NCBI GenBank assembly: GCA_937894775.1
Contig: CALAXC010000234.1
Coordinates: forward strand, 1 to 19,406
Reading direction: 5' to 3'
Source: an uncultured Clostridia bacterium
GTDB taxonomy: Bacteria; Bacillota; Clostridia; Oscillospirales; CAG-272
DNA: 19,406 nucleotides
The notes beneath the pieces are model-generated. The model saw nothing but the letters and a program-made list of their open reading frames with translations. It was not told the origin of the DNA and did not search any database. Positions 1 to 7,332 of the stretch are shown here, piece by piece; position 1 is the stretch's first letter, and each line of letters starts with the position of its first letter. The position numbers and the translations under genes are program-made.

Positions 1-389
1 CTAACTCCACAGGCGCAGCTAAGGCTATCGGTCTTGTTATTCCCGAGCTTAACGGTAAGCTCATTGGTAGCGCTCAGAGAGTTCCTACCTGCACAGGTTC
101 TACAACAATTCTCGTAGCTGTTGTTAAGGGTAAGGACGTTACTGTTGAAGGAATCAATGCTGCTATGAAGGCTGCTTCTTCCGAGTCTTTCGGTTACAAT
201 GAGGATCAGATCGTTTCTTCCGATATTATCGGTATCCGTTACGGTTCTCTCTTCGATGCTACTCAGACAATGGTAGCTAAGATCGATGACGATACCTACC
301 AGGTACAGGTAGTTTCTTGGTACGATAACGAGAACTCCTACACAAGCCAGATGGTTCGTACTATCAAGTACTTCGCAGAGCTTAACTAA
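1..389 (+). CDS. gap: Glyceraldehyde-3-phosphate dehydrogenase, C-terminal part (5' end outside window)
   Basis: Cytoplasmic glycolytic enzyme that oxidises glyceraldehyde-3-phosphate to 1,3-bisphosphoglycerate with NAD+ and phosphate. The reading frame is open from base 3 and gives 128 residues before TAA. It starts with NSTGAAKAIGLVIPEL, the conserved stretch downstream of the catalytic Cys-His region, and contains RVPT, which helps bind phosphate. It ends with SWYDNENSYTSQMVRT, the near-invariant GAPDH C-terminal signature. Full-length enzymes have about 335-340 residues, so roughly 200 N-terminal residues, including the NAD-binding domain and active-site Cys, lie upstream of the window. 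In-frame ATA isoleucine codons are absent and GGT/ATC/CTT are preferred, as expected for a very highly expressed gene. The methionine at 165 is internal, not a start. A strong terminator follows immediately, so the gene is transcriptionally separate from the ABC transporter downstream. Confidence 0.96.
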   Translation, partial: NSTGAAKAIGLVIPELNGKLIGSAQRVPTCTGSTTILVAVVKGKDVTVEGINAAMKAASSESFGYNEDQIVSSDIIGIRYGSLFDATQTMVAKIDDDTYQVQVVSWYDNENSYTSQMVRTIKYFAELN

Positions 390-401
390 TTATAATATAA
401 T

Positions 402-440
402 AAAAAAGTCTGTTGCTTCGGCAACGGACTTTTTTGTTTT
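402..440 (+). terminator. Rho-independent terminator of the GAPDH gene
   Basis: A 15-bp stem (402-416 with 421-435, one G-U pair) closes on a UUCG tetraloop. The right arm runs into a U-rich tract ending near 440. It lies 13 bases after the GAPDH stop. The A-rich left arm would give U residues on the opposite strand too, but no gene reads into it from that side. Confidence 0.95.
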
Positions 441-482
441 TGAAAGATAATAATATTATGGAATATTATTTTCAAATATCTA

Positions 483-511
483 TTGACAAATAGAGGTTTA
501 TGTGTTATTAT
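483..511 (+). promoter_or_regulatory. Sigma-A-type promoter of the amino-acid ABC operon
   Basis: The -35 box TTGACA (483-488) is a perfect consensus match. It is followed after 17 bases by TATTAT (506-511), which overlaps a perfect TATAAT at 509-514 with a 20-base spacer. The 17-base arrangement is favoured. Transcription would start around 518-522, leaving a 5' leader of about 45 nt before the first gene. Identified by eye from consensus and spacing only. Confidence 0.75.
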
Positions 512-520
512 AATAGTGCA

Positions 521-536
521 CTTTACTAAGGTAAAG
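521..536. promoter_or_regulatory. Small inverted repeat at the predicted transcription start
   Basis: CTTTAC (521-526) and GTAAAG (531-536) are perfect inverted repeats around TAAG. They lie just downstream of the -10 box, at or next to the predicted +1. The position suits a repressor operator, or the sequence could form a short hairpin at the 5' end of the mRNA. No specific regulator is recognised. Confidence 0.35.
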
Positions 537-566
537 CGATAAAACAAAATTTTAGGAGAAGACATA

Positions 567-1379
567 ATGAAAAAAATTCTTGCAATTGTTCTTGCGCTTG
601 TAATGATAATGGGCGCAGTACTTACAATGTCGTCTTGTTCAAAAGACGATAAGACACTCGTTTGCGGTGTAACTATTTTCGAAAAGATGAACGAAAAAGA
701 TGAAAATGGCAATTGGACAGGCTTTGAGTCCGAGTTTGCTATGGAAGTTGGTAAGATCATCGGTATGGAAGTTAAATTCCAGGAGATCGAATGGGGACAG
801 AAGTACAACGAGCTTAATTCAGGTGCCATCGACTGTATCTGGAACGGCTTTACAGCTAACTCTTCCGATAAGGATCCTTCGGGTAAAGATGTAAAGAGAA
901 GCGATCTTGTTGATTTCTCTTACGGTTATATGCTTAATCAGCAGTGCATCGTTGTTAAGAAAGCTAACTTAGCTAACTTTACAAGTGAAGAGAGCCTTAA
1001 GGGTAAAACCGCGTGTGCTGAAGGCGGAAGCGCAGGTGAGGCTTACGCAAAGGGCGCTACAGACGCAGATAAGGTTCTTCCCGCATCTTCTCAGCTTAAG
1101 GCATTCCCTGAGGTTATGTCAGGAGCGGTTGATTTTATCGTAGTTGATATTCTTCTTGCAAAGAACATCTGCGGTGAGGGTGACTATGAAGACCTTACCA
1201 TCGTTGAAGATATCGAGCTTGCTTCGGAGATCTATGCAATCGGATTTAAGAAGGGTAGTAAGCTTACCGAAAAGGTAAATGCAGCTATTAAGCAGCTTGA
1301 TGAGAACGGAAAGCTTATGGAGATTGCAACCAAGTATGGCTTCCAGAATGTTCTTAAGGTTAGCGAAACTATTGAATAA
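567..1379 (+). CDS. Amino-acid ABC transporter substrate-binding lipoprotein (SBP family 3)
   Basis: Extracytoplasmic receptor that captures a polar amino acid and delivers it to the membrane permease. The 270-residue product starts with a basic n-region, a hydrophobic segment and a lipobox-like MSSC, predicting lipidation at Cys24. The mature part shows family-3 features: GFESEFAMEVGKIIG (52-66), an RSDLVDFSYGY segment (111-121) whose Arg is at the usual carboxylate-binding place, and SGAVDFIVVD (185-194), where an Asp normally binds the substrate amino group. Length is typical. The start is set by AGGAG at 554-558, eight bases before ATG. First gene of a three-gene operon, followed 31 bases later by the permease. 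Codon use is closer to the highly expressed GAPDH gene than that of the permease and ATPase genes is. Substrate specificity cannot be read from sequence; glutamine, cystine or basic amino acids are all possible. Confidence 0.93.
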   Translation: MKKILAIVLALVMIMGAVLTMSSCSKDDKTLVCGVTIFEKMNEKDENGNWTGFESEFAMEVGKIIGMEVKFQEIEWGQKYNELNSGAIDCIWNGFTANSSDKDPSGKDVKRSDLVDFSYGYMLNQQCIVVKKANLANFTSEESLKGKTACAEGGSAGEAYAKGATDADKVLPASSQLKAFPEVMSGAVDFIVVDILLAKNICGEGDYEDLTIVEDIELASEIYAIGFKKGSKLTEKVNAAIKQLDENGKLMEIATKYGFQNVLKVSETIE

Positions 1380-1394
1380 TTAAAATATTTAATT
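1378..1394 (+). other. A/U-only hairpin between binding-protein and permease genes
   Basis: A perfect 7-bp inverted repeat (1378-1384 with 1388-1394, three-base loop) begins inside the stop codon of the binding-protein gene and lies just before the permease ribosome binding site. All pairs are A-U, so the stem is weak. It could stabilise the 3' end of a processed binding-protein mRNA, or it could be a chance product of the A/T-rich spacer. Confidence 0.25.
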
Positions 1395-1410
1395 AATAAA
1401 GGAAATTTAG

Positions 1411-2055
1411 ATGGGTTTTTGGGATGTTACGTTAAGCTTGCTTAACGGACTAAAAGAAACTTGCCTGATATTTGCGCTGACACTTGTGTTAGCGCTTCCT
1501 TTAGGTTTAGTCATTTCTTTTGGTTCAATGTCAAAATTTAAACCGCTGGCGGCGGTTGTGAAGGTCTTTGTCTGGATCATTCGCGGAGTACCGCTTATGC
1601 TTCAGGTTATAATAGCCTTCTATGTTCCGGGATTTTTGTTCGGAACGCCTTTGCTTACGCGCTTTGCGGCGGTTATCGTGGCATTTGTTATAAATTATGC
1701 TTGCTACTTTTCGGAAATATACCGAGGAGGAATAGAGAGCATATCAAAAGGACAGTATGAGGCAGGGCAGGTCCTTGGAATGACTAAGACACAGGTGTTC
1801 TTTAAGGTCGTTCTTTTGCAGGTCGTAAAACGTATTTTAGCGCCTATGTCAAATGAGGTAATAACACTTGTAAAGGATACTGCACTTGCACGTGTAATTA
1901 TGATCCCCGAGCTTATTCAGGCAGCGGAAGTATATGCAGGATACGGTCTTATGTGGCCGTTGTTCTATACGGCGATATTCTATCTTGCTTTGGTAGGAAT
2001 ACTTACACTTTTGTTTGGTTTCTTTGAAAAGAAATTGAACTATTTTAAGGCGTAA
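1411..2055 (+). CDS. Amino-acid ABC transporter permease (HisM/GlnP family)
   Basis: Integral membrane subunit forming the translocation pathway of a polar amino-acid importer. The 214-residue protein has about five hydrophobic membrane segments (roughly 13-37, 46-74, 82-101, 140-165, 183-205). It carries the conserved WIIRGVPLMLQ segment (55-65) seen in this subfamily. The cytoplasmic EAA loop is visible as QYEAGQVLGMTKTQVFFKV (115-133); this is where the ATPase docks. Length is normal for the His/Glu/Gln permease family. An AAAGGA ribosome binding site lies about nine bases before the ATG. It is the second gene of the operon, and its stop codon overlaps the ribosome binding site of the ATPase gene, suggesting translational coupling. 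Only one permease gene is present, so a homodimer is likely. Confidence 0.94.
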   Translation: MGFWDVTLSLLNGLKETCLIFALTLVLALPLGLVISFGSMSKFKPLAAVVKVFVWIIRGVPLMLQVIIAFYVPGFLFGTPLLTRFAAVIVAFVINYACYFSEIYRGGIESISKGQYEAGQVLGMTKTQVFFKVVLLQVVKRILAPMSNEVITLVKDTALARVIMIPELIQAAEVYAGYGLMWPLFYTAIFYLALVGILTLLFGFFEKKLNYFKA

Positions 2056-2067
2056 AGGAGGCAGGAT

Positions 2068-2862
2068 ATGTCATTACTTGAAGTAAGAGATATAAAAAAG
2101 AGCTTTGGTAAAACCGACGTCTTAAAGGGAATAAGCTTTAACTTAAACGAAGGAAACGTTCTTTCGATAATAGGTTCATCGGGTAGCGGTAAAACGACCT
2201 TGCTTCGCTGTATAAATTTTTTAGAAAGCGCAGATAGCGGTACTGTTTCGATCAACGGAGAAGCGGTTTACGATGCTGCTTGGGATAAAAAGCAAAAGAA
2301 GATCGCTATGAGAAACAACTGTAAATATTTTGGAATGGTATTTCAGAATTTTAATCTGTTTCCACAGTATAACGTTCTTGATAATATTACTCTCGCACCG
2401 ATATTGCACGAAAAGGACCTTATAAAAGCAGGGCAGAGTCGTTATGCAAATATAAAGGAAGCGATTGAAGCGATAGAGCATAATGCTTGCGATCTTATCG
2501 ATACGGTAGGACTTTCTGAAAAGATCAAAAACTATCCCTGCGAGCTTTCGGGCGGTCAGCAACAGAGAGTGGCAATTGCGCGCGCTCTTGCGATGCAACC
2601 CGATATTCTTTGCTTTGACGAGCCTACGTCGGCACTTGATCCTGAGCTTACAGGAGAGGTTTTAAAGGTAATCCGTGAGCTTAGCGAACGTGGACGAACA
2701 ATGATAGTCGTTACTCACGAAATGGAGTTTGCGCGTCAGGTTTCCGACGAGGTTATCTTTATGGCAGATGGAATTATTGAAGAGCACGGCGAACCGAATG
2801 AACTTTTCGGCAATCCAAGAAGTGAAATTTTAAGAAGCTTTTTAAGCGGAATTAATAAATAA
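2068..2862 (+). CDS. Amino-acid ABC transporter ATP-binding protein (GlnQ/HisP family)
   Basis: Cytoplasmic ATPase that powers the importer. Of 264 residues, the motifs seen in order are Walker A GSSGSGKT (36-43), Q-loop Gln93 in MVFQNFNLFP, signature LSGGQQQR (160-167), Walker B ILCFDE (180-185), D-loop SALD (188-191) and switch His217 in VVTHEM. The FNLFP segment after the Q-loop is typical of polar amino-acid ATPases. Most relatives have about 240-250 residues; the extra length here falls around residues 113-142, between Q-loop and signature, and looks helical. The start is fixed by AAAGGAGG at 2054-2061, which overlaps the permease stop codon. The operon ends four bases later in a strong terminator. 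Confidence 0.95.
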   Translation: MSLLEVRDIKKSFGKTDVLKGISFNLNEGNVLSIIGSSGSGKTTLLRCINFLESADSGTVSINGEAVYDAAWDKKQKKIAMRNNCKYFGMVFQNFNLFPQYNVLDNITLAPILHEKDLIKAGQSRYANIKEAIEAIEHNACDLIDTVGLSEKIKNYPCELSGGQQQRVAIARALAMQPDILCFDEPTSALDPELTGEVLKVIRELSERGRTMIVVTHEMEFARQVSDEVIFMADGIIEEHGEPNELFGNPRSEILRSFLSGINK

Positions 2863-2865
2863 CAT

Positions 2866-2900
2866 AAAAAAATGCTGTCGCTATAGAGACAGCATTTTTT
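2866..2900. terminator. Bidirectional terminator between convergent operons
   Basis: The A-rich left arm 2866-2879 pairs with 2888-2900 around an eight-base loop; the GC-containing core is TGCTGTC/GACAGCA. A/T tracts on both sides supply a U run on either strand. It therefore serves both the ABC operon (stop at 2862) and the leftward lipoprotein gene (stop at 2906). Confidence 0.93.
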
Positions 2901-2905
2901 TATAC

Positions 2906-4699
2906 TTAATTATATTTTGCCATATAAACGTCCATTAACTGTTGAATGCCGTTCATATCATCGGCAGAGTTGAATATTTCAACAAAGTTTGTTGTTTGTC
3001 CGTTGTTGTATTGACATTCGATAAAGTTATCAAAATCGTACTGAGGTGCAATAGTCTTATCCCAACAGAAATCATATTTCTGTCCAACGCAAGAGCTTCC
3101 CGTAATTGCCGAGAATGCCATCTGTGCGGTAATGTAACCTGCTAATGGGTTCTGGTGGAAATTATCACCGTTACCGCTCAAAGAAATTACCGCGGAGTGT
3201 AAGGGCATAAGACCGGTAGAATTTTTAACAAAGGAGTTTCTGTTGTAGGTGATTTTCGCGTTTGGAACAGTGACCTCACCGTTGTATATATCCGAAACAA
3301 GATCACCCCAAGCAACTACCTTAACTCCACTTGCAGAGAGCTTTGGAAGTTCGTTTATTATGTTTTTAGCATCTGCTCTGAATGTGTTTTCGTGAGCAAG
3401 ATAAACTATTTCTTCGGCTTTTGTAAAGAGGCTTGCAACCTTGTCAAAGCTTGCTCTGAAAGAAGATGAGTCTTGTCCTGCTTCCGAAATAAATACGTAG
3501 TCTATATCTTCAAGGAAGGTTTTGTCAAGGTCTTTAAGCTTTTTCTCATAGATCCAATCAAGATTCTGACCGCCGTATGTAAAGTTATATACGTCGATAT
3601 CCGTTCCGTTTGCTTTGCATATCTGAGAAAAATAACCTTTATCTCCGCCTTGTAAACGAAGAGCCATATCTGCAGCATCTATTTCTGCATCTTTTTCATC
3701 CTTATAAGGAATAAAGGTTACGCAGGTTCCCCAATAAATAAAGGAGTTACCGACGAAGATAGCTTTTTTGTTTTTGATAAGGTCGGGAGATTTGAATGTA
3801 TCCATAGAAGCAACGTTACCCTGAAGCTCGATCACTTTTTCTTTAAAAGCGGAAATCGCGGCGGAATAAGAACCTGATTTGCCGGCATATATCAAAAGCT
3901 TTGAAGCTGCGACGCTTGTTGAAAAATATACTTTTTCACTAAAACTGTCAGTGTAGCTTGAACATTCTTCACGGTTGGCTTTTCCAATAATTATTTCATT
4001 TGCCGAAGCGGCTTCTGTGTCTGCCTTGATAGGAAGAACGTTACCTGTGTTTTCAGCGATCCAAAGCTGAACGGTGTCTGCCGCAGCTTTTTCTGTGTCG
4101 GATGCCGCGGAGGGAAGAATGATCGAGAATTTGTCTATCGAGGCATCACCGATCTTTAAAGTAGGAATTTTGTAATTCTTATAGGAGTCAACGAAAAGTG
4201 TTGATGTTGGGTAATAAACCATACCCGATTTGGTTTTAACGAGCTCACCTGCAAAATATTTTGTAGCATCTGCAAGGCGATCTTCGGTATTTGCATAAAT
4301 TATTATTTTGTTTCCATCTACAGTTATAGAATAATCAAGGTAAGATGGAAGCGCTTCTTTCGCTGTTGCAGACGCTGTTCTGTTAGTAAGGCCTACTACG
4401 ATTTCGGGAGTACCGTCATCGGGAGCTTCGTCTGTGGTAAGTGTATAGTAATCGTCAGCTATAGCATTTTTATCAAGTGCTTTAAGTCTGTTATATATTT
4501 TTTGTGCGGGTGCTTTATTTGTGTCCTTTGCGTAAACGATCCTATAACGTGTATCGCCGGAAAGAACTACTTTATCAGCGGGTGTGCTTTCTTCTGTTTC
4601 GGAAGAAGATTCGCTTTCATTGGAATTATTGTTGTTGCAAGAGCAACAGCCAAGTATTAAAAGTAATGAAAGCAGAAGTAATAAAATTCTCTTTAACAT
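2906..4699 (-). CDS. Lipoprotein with C-terminal SGNH-hydrolase (DUF4886-like) domain
   Basis: Probable extracellular hydrolase or esterase tethered to the membrane. The 597-residue product starts with a very hydrophobic leader and Cys residues at 18, 19 and 21, then an Asn/Ser/Glu-rich linker (about 22-43). Residues 45-170 and 178-300 look like two copies of an alpha/beta domain, each with a strand of the EIVVGLTNR / EIIIGKANR type and a later KIIIYA / KLLIYA strand. This resembles the non-catalytic N-terminal domains of GH67/GH20-type enzymes. The C-terminal part (about 311-540) shows the SGNH pattern: GNSF with candidate nucleophile Ser319, YGGQN (375-379), and DNFH (512-515) supplying the Asp and His. 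GGAGG lies five bases before ATG. Substrate unknown; acetylated or otherwise esterified glycans are plausible. The family call is by motif recognition. Confidence 0.75.
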   Translation of the reverse strand: MLKRILLLLLSLLLILGCCSCNNNNSNESESSSETEESTPADKVVLSGDTRYRIVYAKDTNKAPAQKIYNRLKALDKNAIADDYYTLTTDEAPDDGTPEIVVGLTNRTASATAKEALPSYLDYSITVDGNKIIIYANTEDRLADATKYFAGELVKTKSGMVYYPTSTLFVDSYKNYKIPTLKIGDASIDKFSIILPSAASDTEKAAADTVQLWIAENTGNVLPIKADTEAASANEIIIGKANREECSSYTDSFSEKVYFSTSVAASKLLIYAGKSGSYSAAISAFKEKVIELQGNVASMDTFKSPDLIKNKKAIFVGNSFIYWGTCVTFIPYKDEKDAEIDAADMALRLQGGDKGYFSQICKANGTDIDVYNFTYGGQNLDWIYEKKLKDLDKTFLEDIDYVFISEAGQDSSSFRASFDKVASLFTKAEEIVYLAHENTFRADAKNIINELPKLSASGVKVVAWGDLVSDIYNGEVTVPNAKITYNRNSFVKNSTGLMPLHSAVISLSGNGDNFHQNPLAGYITAQMAFSAITGSSCVGQKYDFCWDKTIAPQYDFDNFIECQYNNGQTTNFVEIFNSADDMNGIQQLMDVYMAKYN

Positions 4700-4735
4700 A
4701 TTAACCTCCGTAAGAAAAGATTATAAACTATAATA

Positions 4736-4764
4736 ATTATATCATATGAAAAAATATTAGTCAA
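4736..4764 (-). promoter_or_regulatory. Promoter of the SGNH lipoprotein gene
   Basis: Read leftward, TTGACT (4764-4759) is followed after exactly 17 bases by TATAAT (4741-4736). A TG one base upstream makes an extended -10. Transcription would start near 4729, leaving a leader of about 30 nt. Very close to the sigma-A consensus. Confidence 0.85.
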
Positions 4765-4774
4765 GGAATAATTT

Positions 4775-4791
4775 TCAAAATGCTACTTTGA
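4775..4791. promoter_or_regulatory. Palindrome between divergent promoters (candidate operator)
   Basis: TCAAA (4775-4779) and TTTGA (4787-4791) form a perfect inverted repeat with a seven-base spacer. The repeat sits between the -35 boxes of the two divergent promoters, where one regulator could act on both the SGNH lipoprotein and the alpha-galactosidase transcripts. It is short and A/T-rich, so chance is possible. It does not fit the classical CcpA cre consensus well. Confidence 0.35.
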
Positions 4792-4796
4792 TAATA

Positions 4797-4825
4797 TTGC
4801 TTTTTTATAAAAACTGTGATAAAAT
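4797..4825 (+). promoter_or_regulatory. Probable promoter of the alpha-galactosidase operon
   Basis: TTGCTT (4797-4802) is followed after 17 bases by TAAAAT (4820-4825), with a TG one base upstream of the -10 box. The -35 is a half match, so activity may depend on the extended -10 or an activator. The next gene starts about 38 bases downstream. Confidence 0.5.
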
Positions 4826-4863
4826 TATCTTATATATATAATTTTAATTTATGGAGGATGGAT

Positions 4864-7023
4864 ATGTCTATAAGTATATTAACCGACAGAATAAGTATAG
4901 AAACAAAAAATACACTTTATGTTATGCAAATGCTTGACGGAGTATTGCCGATACATCTTTATTACGGTAAAAAAATAAGCGAAGATCAGCTTCCCGCCAT
5001 CGCTATAGATAAACCCCGTTCATTTTCACCTTATTTTAAAATAAATGGAAAGAAATACTCTTTTGATAATCTGAAGCAGGAAATTTCTTTTTACGGATAT
5101 GGCGATTTTCGAGCTACAGCACTTCGGGTGCTCGATATTACAAGCGGTTCAGATGTTACAAATTATAAATTTAACAGAGCGAATTCATTTTCGGGCAGAA
5201 AAGAAATTTCGGGACTTCCTTATTCAGAGGGAGAATGTGAAACCTTAGAGCTCGTATATGAAGATGAGGTAACACAGAGTGAGCTTTATTTGTATTATAC
5301 GGTTTTCTTTGATACCGATGTTATTGCTCGCTATTTTGTTTTGAAAAATAACGGAAATAAGGAACTTAAAATTTTAAAAGCTATGAGCCTTTCGCTTGAT
5401 CTTCCTGACGGAGAATATGATCTTATATCTCTTCGTGGAAAGTATAATTATGAACGTACAGCGCACAGAGATCCGATATATGGCGGAAATCACCGAATAA
5501 TGAGCCGCCGCGGTTCATCCTCGCATCATTTCAATCCTTTCTTTATGGTCGTAGACAGAAATGCCGATGAAGAAACAGGTGATGCGTATGCCTTTAATTT
5601 TGTCTATAGCGGAAGTTTTCTTGATGAAATAGAGCTTGGACAAGATGGATTGCGTATAATGACGGGACTTGGCGATGAATGCTTTTCTTATTTGTTAAAA
5701 CAAGGCGAAAGCTTTTCTTCTCCCGAAGCGGTAATGACTTACAGCGAGAAGGGAATAGGACAGGCTTCAAGAAATATGCATAATTTTGTACGTTCGTCTA
5801 TTTTACCCGACAGTAGAGATAAAAAAAGACCGATAGTATTGAATTCTTGGGAAGCAGTATACTTTGATATAGATCAGCAGGTAATGCTTGATTTTGCCGA
5901 GGAAGCTGCTAAAACCGGAATTGATACCTTCGTAATGGATGACGGTTGGTTTGGAGCAAGAAGAAACGACAAGGCGGGACTCGGTGACTGGACGCCTACG
6001 CCTGAGCTTTTTCCTGAGGGACTTGCGAAATTTGTGGAAAAAGTTCATTCCAAAGGAATCAATTTTGGCATATGGATAGAGCCCGAAATGGTAAATCCCG
6101 ACAGTGATCTTTACAGAGCGCATCCCGAATGGGTTTTGCGTGACGGTGGCAGAGAGCCATTGCTTTCAAGAAATCAGCTCGTTTTGGATATGGCAAATCC
6201 CGAAGTTGTTGAATATTTAAAGAAAAGTCTTGATAAATGCTTTGACGGAATAGATATAAATTATTTCAAGTGGGATATGAACCGAAATATGAGTAATGCA
6301 ATATCTCCGTATCTTCCCGTAGAACGTAAGGGCGAAACGCAATATAGATATATGCTTGGTGTGTATGATCTTTTCCGATGGTTCAAAAAACGTTTTCCTG
6401 ATGCTATGCTTGAGAATTGTAGCGGAGGCGGCGGTAGATATGACCTTGGAATGATGAAATATTCCACACAGATATGGACGAGCGATAATACCGAAGCAAA
6501 GTACAGAGTTCATATTCAGCACGGAAGCTCTTACGGTTATCCGATGTCTACGATGAGCTGTCACGTTTCAAACTGTCACGGTCAGTGTGAGGATGAAAGA
6601 ATGCTCGATTATTGCTTCAGAGTAGCTATAAACGGCCCTCTTGGATACGAGTTTAATATTCTTAAGGTTGAACCGAAGGTCAAGGATATCATCTCAAAGC
6701 AGATAGAGGAATACAGAAGCTATGAAAAGCTTATTTTGAACGGTGATTTTTATAGATTAAAAAATCCTACGGTCGACGGATGTTATGCGTACTATATTAC
6801 AAATTCCGATCAAACCGAAATTTTGATTGCTTATCTTCAAAATAACAGCGATCCGAGTGAAACCGAGCACATTTTGAAAATATTTTCAGCAAAAGCCGAG
6901 TTAAATTACAGAAATACCGTTACAAATGAAATTTTGAGCGGAGCAGCACTCAGGGCGGGAATCAAAGTAAAAGCTGACACCGCTGAAAGATATGGAATAA
7001 CGTGGCATTTTGTTGCTGAATAA
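4864..7023 (+). CDS. Alpha-galactosidase, glycoside hydrolase family 36
   Basis: Cytoplasmic enzyme releasing terminal alpha-galactose from raffinose-type or other alpha-galactosides. The 719-residue product has an N-terminal beta-sandwich (about 1-310), a catalytic TIM barrel (about 320-640) and a C-terminal beta domain. GH36 motifs seen are FVMDDGWFG (356-364), GIWIEPEMVNPDSDL (402-416), KWDMNR (469-474) with nucleophile Asp471, ENCSGGGGRYD (517-527) and WTSDNTEA (538-545) with acid/base Asp541. The frame opens upstream to an ATG at 4816, but GGAGG at 4853-4857 lies six bases before ATG 4864, and the product from there has normal GH36 length, so 4864 is preferred. There is no signal peptide, so the substrate must be imported; no sugar transporter is present in the window. 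The next gene follows after 24 bases. Confidence 0.95.
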   Translation: MSISILTDRISIETKNTLYVMQMLDGVLPIHLYYGKKISEDQLPAIAIDKPRSFSPYFKINGKKYSFDNLKQEISFYGYGDFRATALRVLDITSGSDVTNYKFNRANSFSGRKEISGLPYSEGECETLELVYEDEVTQSELYLYYTVFFDTDVIARYFVLKNNGNKELKILKAMSLSLDLPDGEYDLISLRGKYNYERTAHRDPIYGGNHRIMSRRGSSSHHFNPFFMVVDRNADEETGDAYAFNFVYSGSFLDEIELGQDGLRIMTGLGDECFSYLLKQGESFSSPEAVMTYSEKGIGQASRNMHNFVRSSILPDSRDKKRPIVLNSWEAVYFDIDQQVMLDFAEEAAKTGIDTFVMDDGWFGARRNDKAGLGDWTPTPELFPEGLAKFVEKVHSKGINFGIWIEPEMVNPDSDLYRAHPEWVLRDGGREPLLSRNQLVLDMANPEVVEYLKKSLDKCFDGIDINYFKWDMNRNMSNAISPYLPVERKGETQYRYMLGVYDLFRWFKKRFPDAMLENCSGGGGRYDLGMMKYSTQIWTSDNTEAKYRVHIQHGSSYGYPMSTMSCHVSNCHGQCEDERMLDYCFRVAINGPLGYEFNILKVEPKVKDIISKQIEEYRSYEKLILNGDFYRLKNPTVDGCYAYYITNSDQTEILIAYLQNNSDPSETEHILKIFSAKAELNYRNTVTNEILSGAALRAGIKVKADTAERYGITWHFVAE

Positions 7024-7047
7024 AAGATATTTTATAAGGAGATTTTT

Positions 7048-7254
7048 ATGTATAAGTATGAATATGAAACGGTAAGCTGTGATTTTGGCGGTTGGGGTAT
7101 CGGTTCAGGAAATATTTATGAAATAGGAGATTACCGTTCTAAAATCGATAAACGTGCCTCTGAAGGCTGGCGTTACGTTGGTTACGTACCTACAAAGCAG
7201 CGTGGTACAGGACATATACAGGAGCTTGATTTGATTTTTGAAAAAGAAGAGTAA
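7048..7254 (+). CDS. Small DUF4177-like protein
   Basis: A 68-residue soluble protein with no signal or membrane segment. It starts MYKYEYETV, has a central RSKIDKRASEGWRYVGYVPT, then a GTGHIQELDLIFEKEE ending. This is the layout of the DUF4177 family: an opening strand with Tyr/Glu, a helix ending in EGW, a strand with VGYVP, then a final strand LIFEKE. Function of the family is unknown. AAGGAG (7036-7041) precedes the ATG. It follows the alpha-galactosidase gene by 24 bases and is probably co-transcribed with it. The 78 bases before the next gene contain no clear terminator, so read-through into the large surface-protein gene is possible. Confidence 0.75.
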   Translation: MYKYEYETVSCDFGGWGIGSGNIYEIGDYRSKIDKRASEGWRYVGYVPTKQRGTGHIQELDLIFEKEE

Positions 7255-7332
7255 CGGTCAAAAATATAAGATAAATATTTGTGAGATATTAAAATCTATT
7301 TAAGAATAATACTTAAAAAATGGGAGTAAAAA

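Noticed and set aside
386..829. Open frame of 147 codons on the minus strand over the ABC operon promoter and 5' end of the binding-protein gene
   Set aside because: It crosses the GAPDH terminator, a strong promoter on the other strand and a clear lipoprotein gene. The product has no recognisable domain.
4816..4863. Upstream in-frame ATG that would extend the alpha-galactosidase by 16 residues
   Set aside because: No ribosome binding site precedes it, and it overlaps the predicted -10 region. GGAGG at 4853-4857 clearly serves the ATG at 4864.
5803..6564. Several open frames of 68-115 codons antisense to the alpha-galactosidase catalytic domain
   Set aside because: They are opposite the most conserved GH36 motifs, which explain the sequence fully; no independent coding evidence.
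7279..7310. TTGTGA with a downstream A/T-rich hexamer considered as a separate promoter for the giant surface-protein gene
   Set aside because: With a 17-base spacer the -10 is a poor match, and better hexamers sit at 20 bases. Too weak to call, though an internal promoter cannot be excluded.
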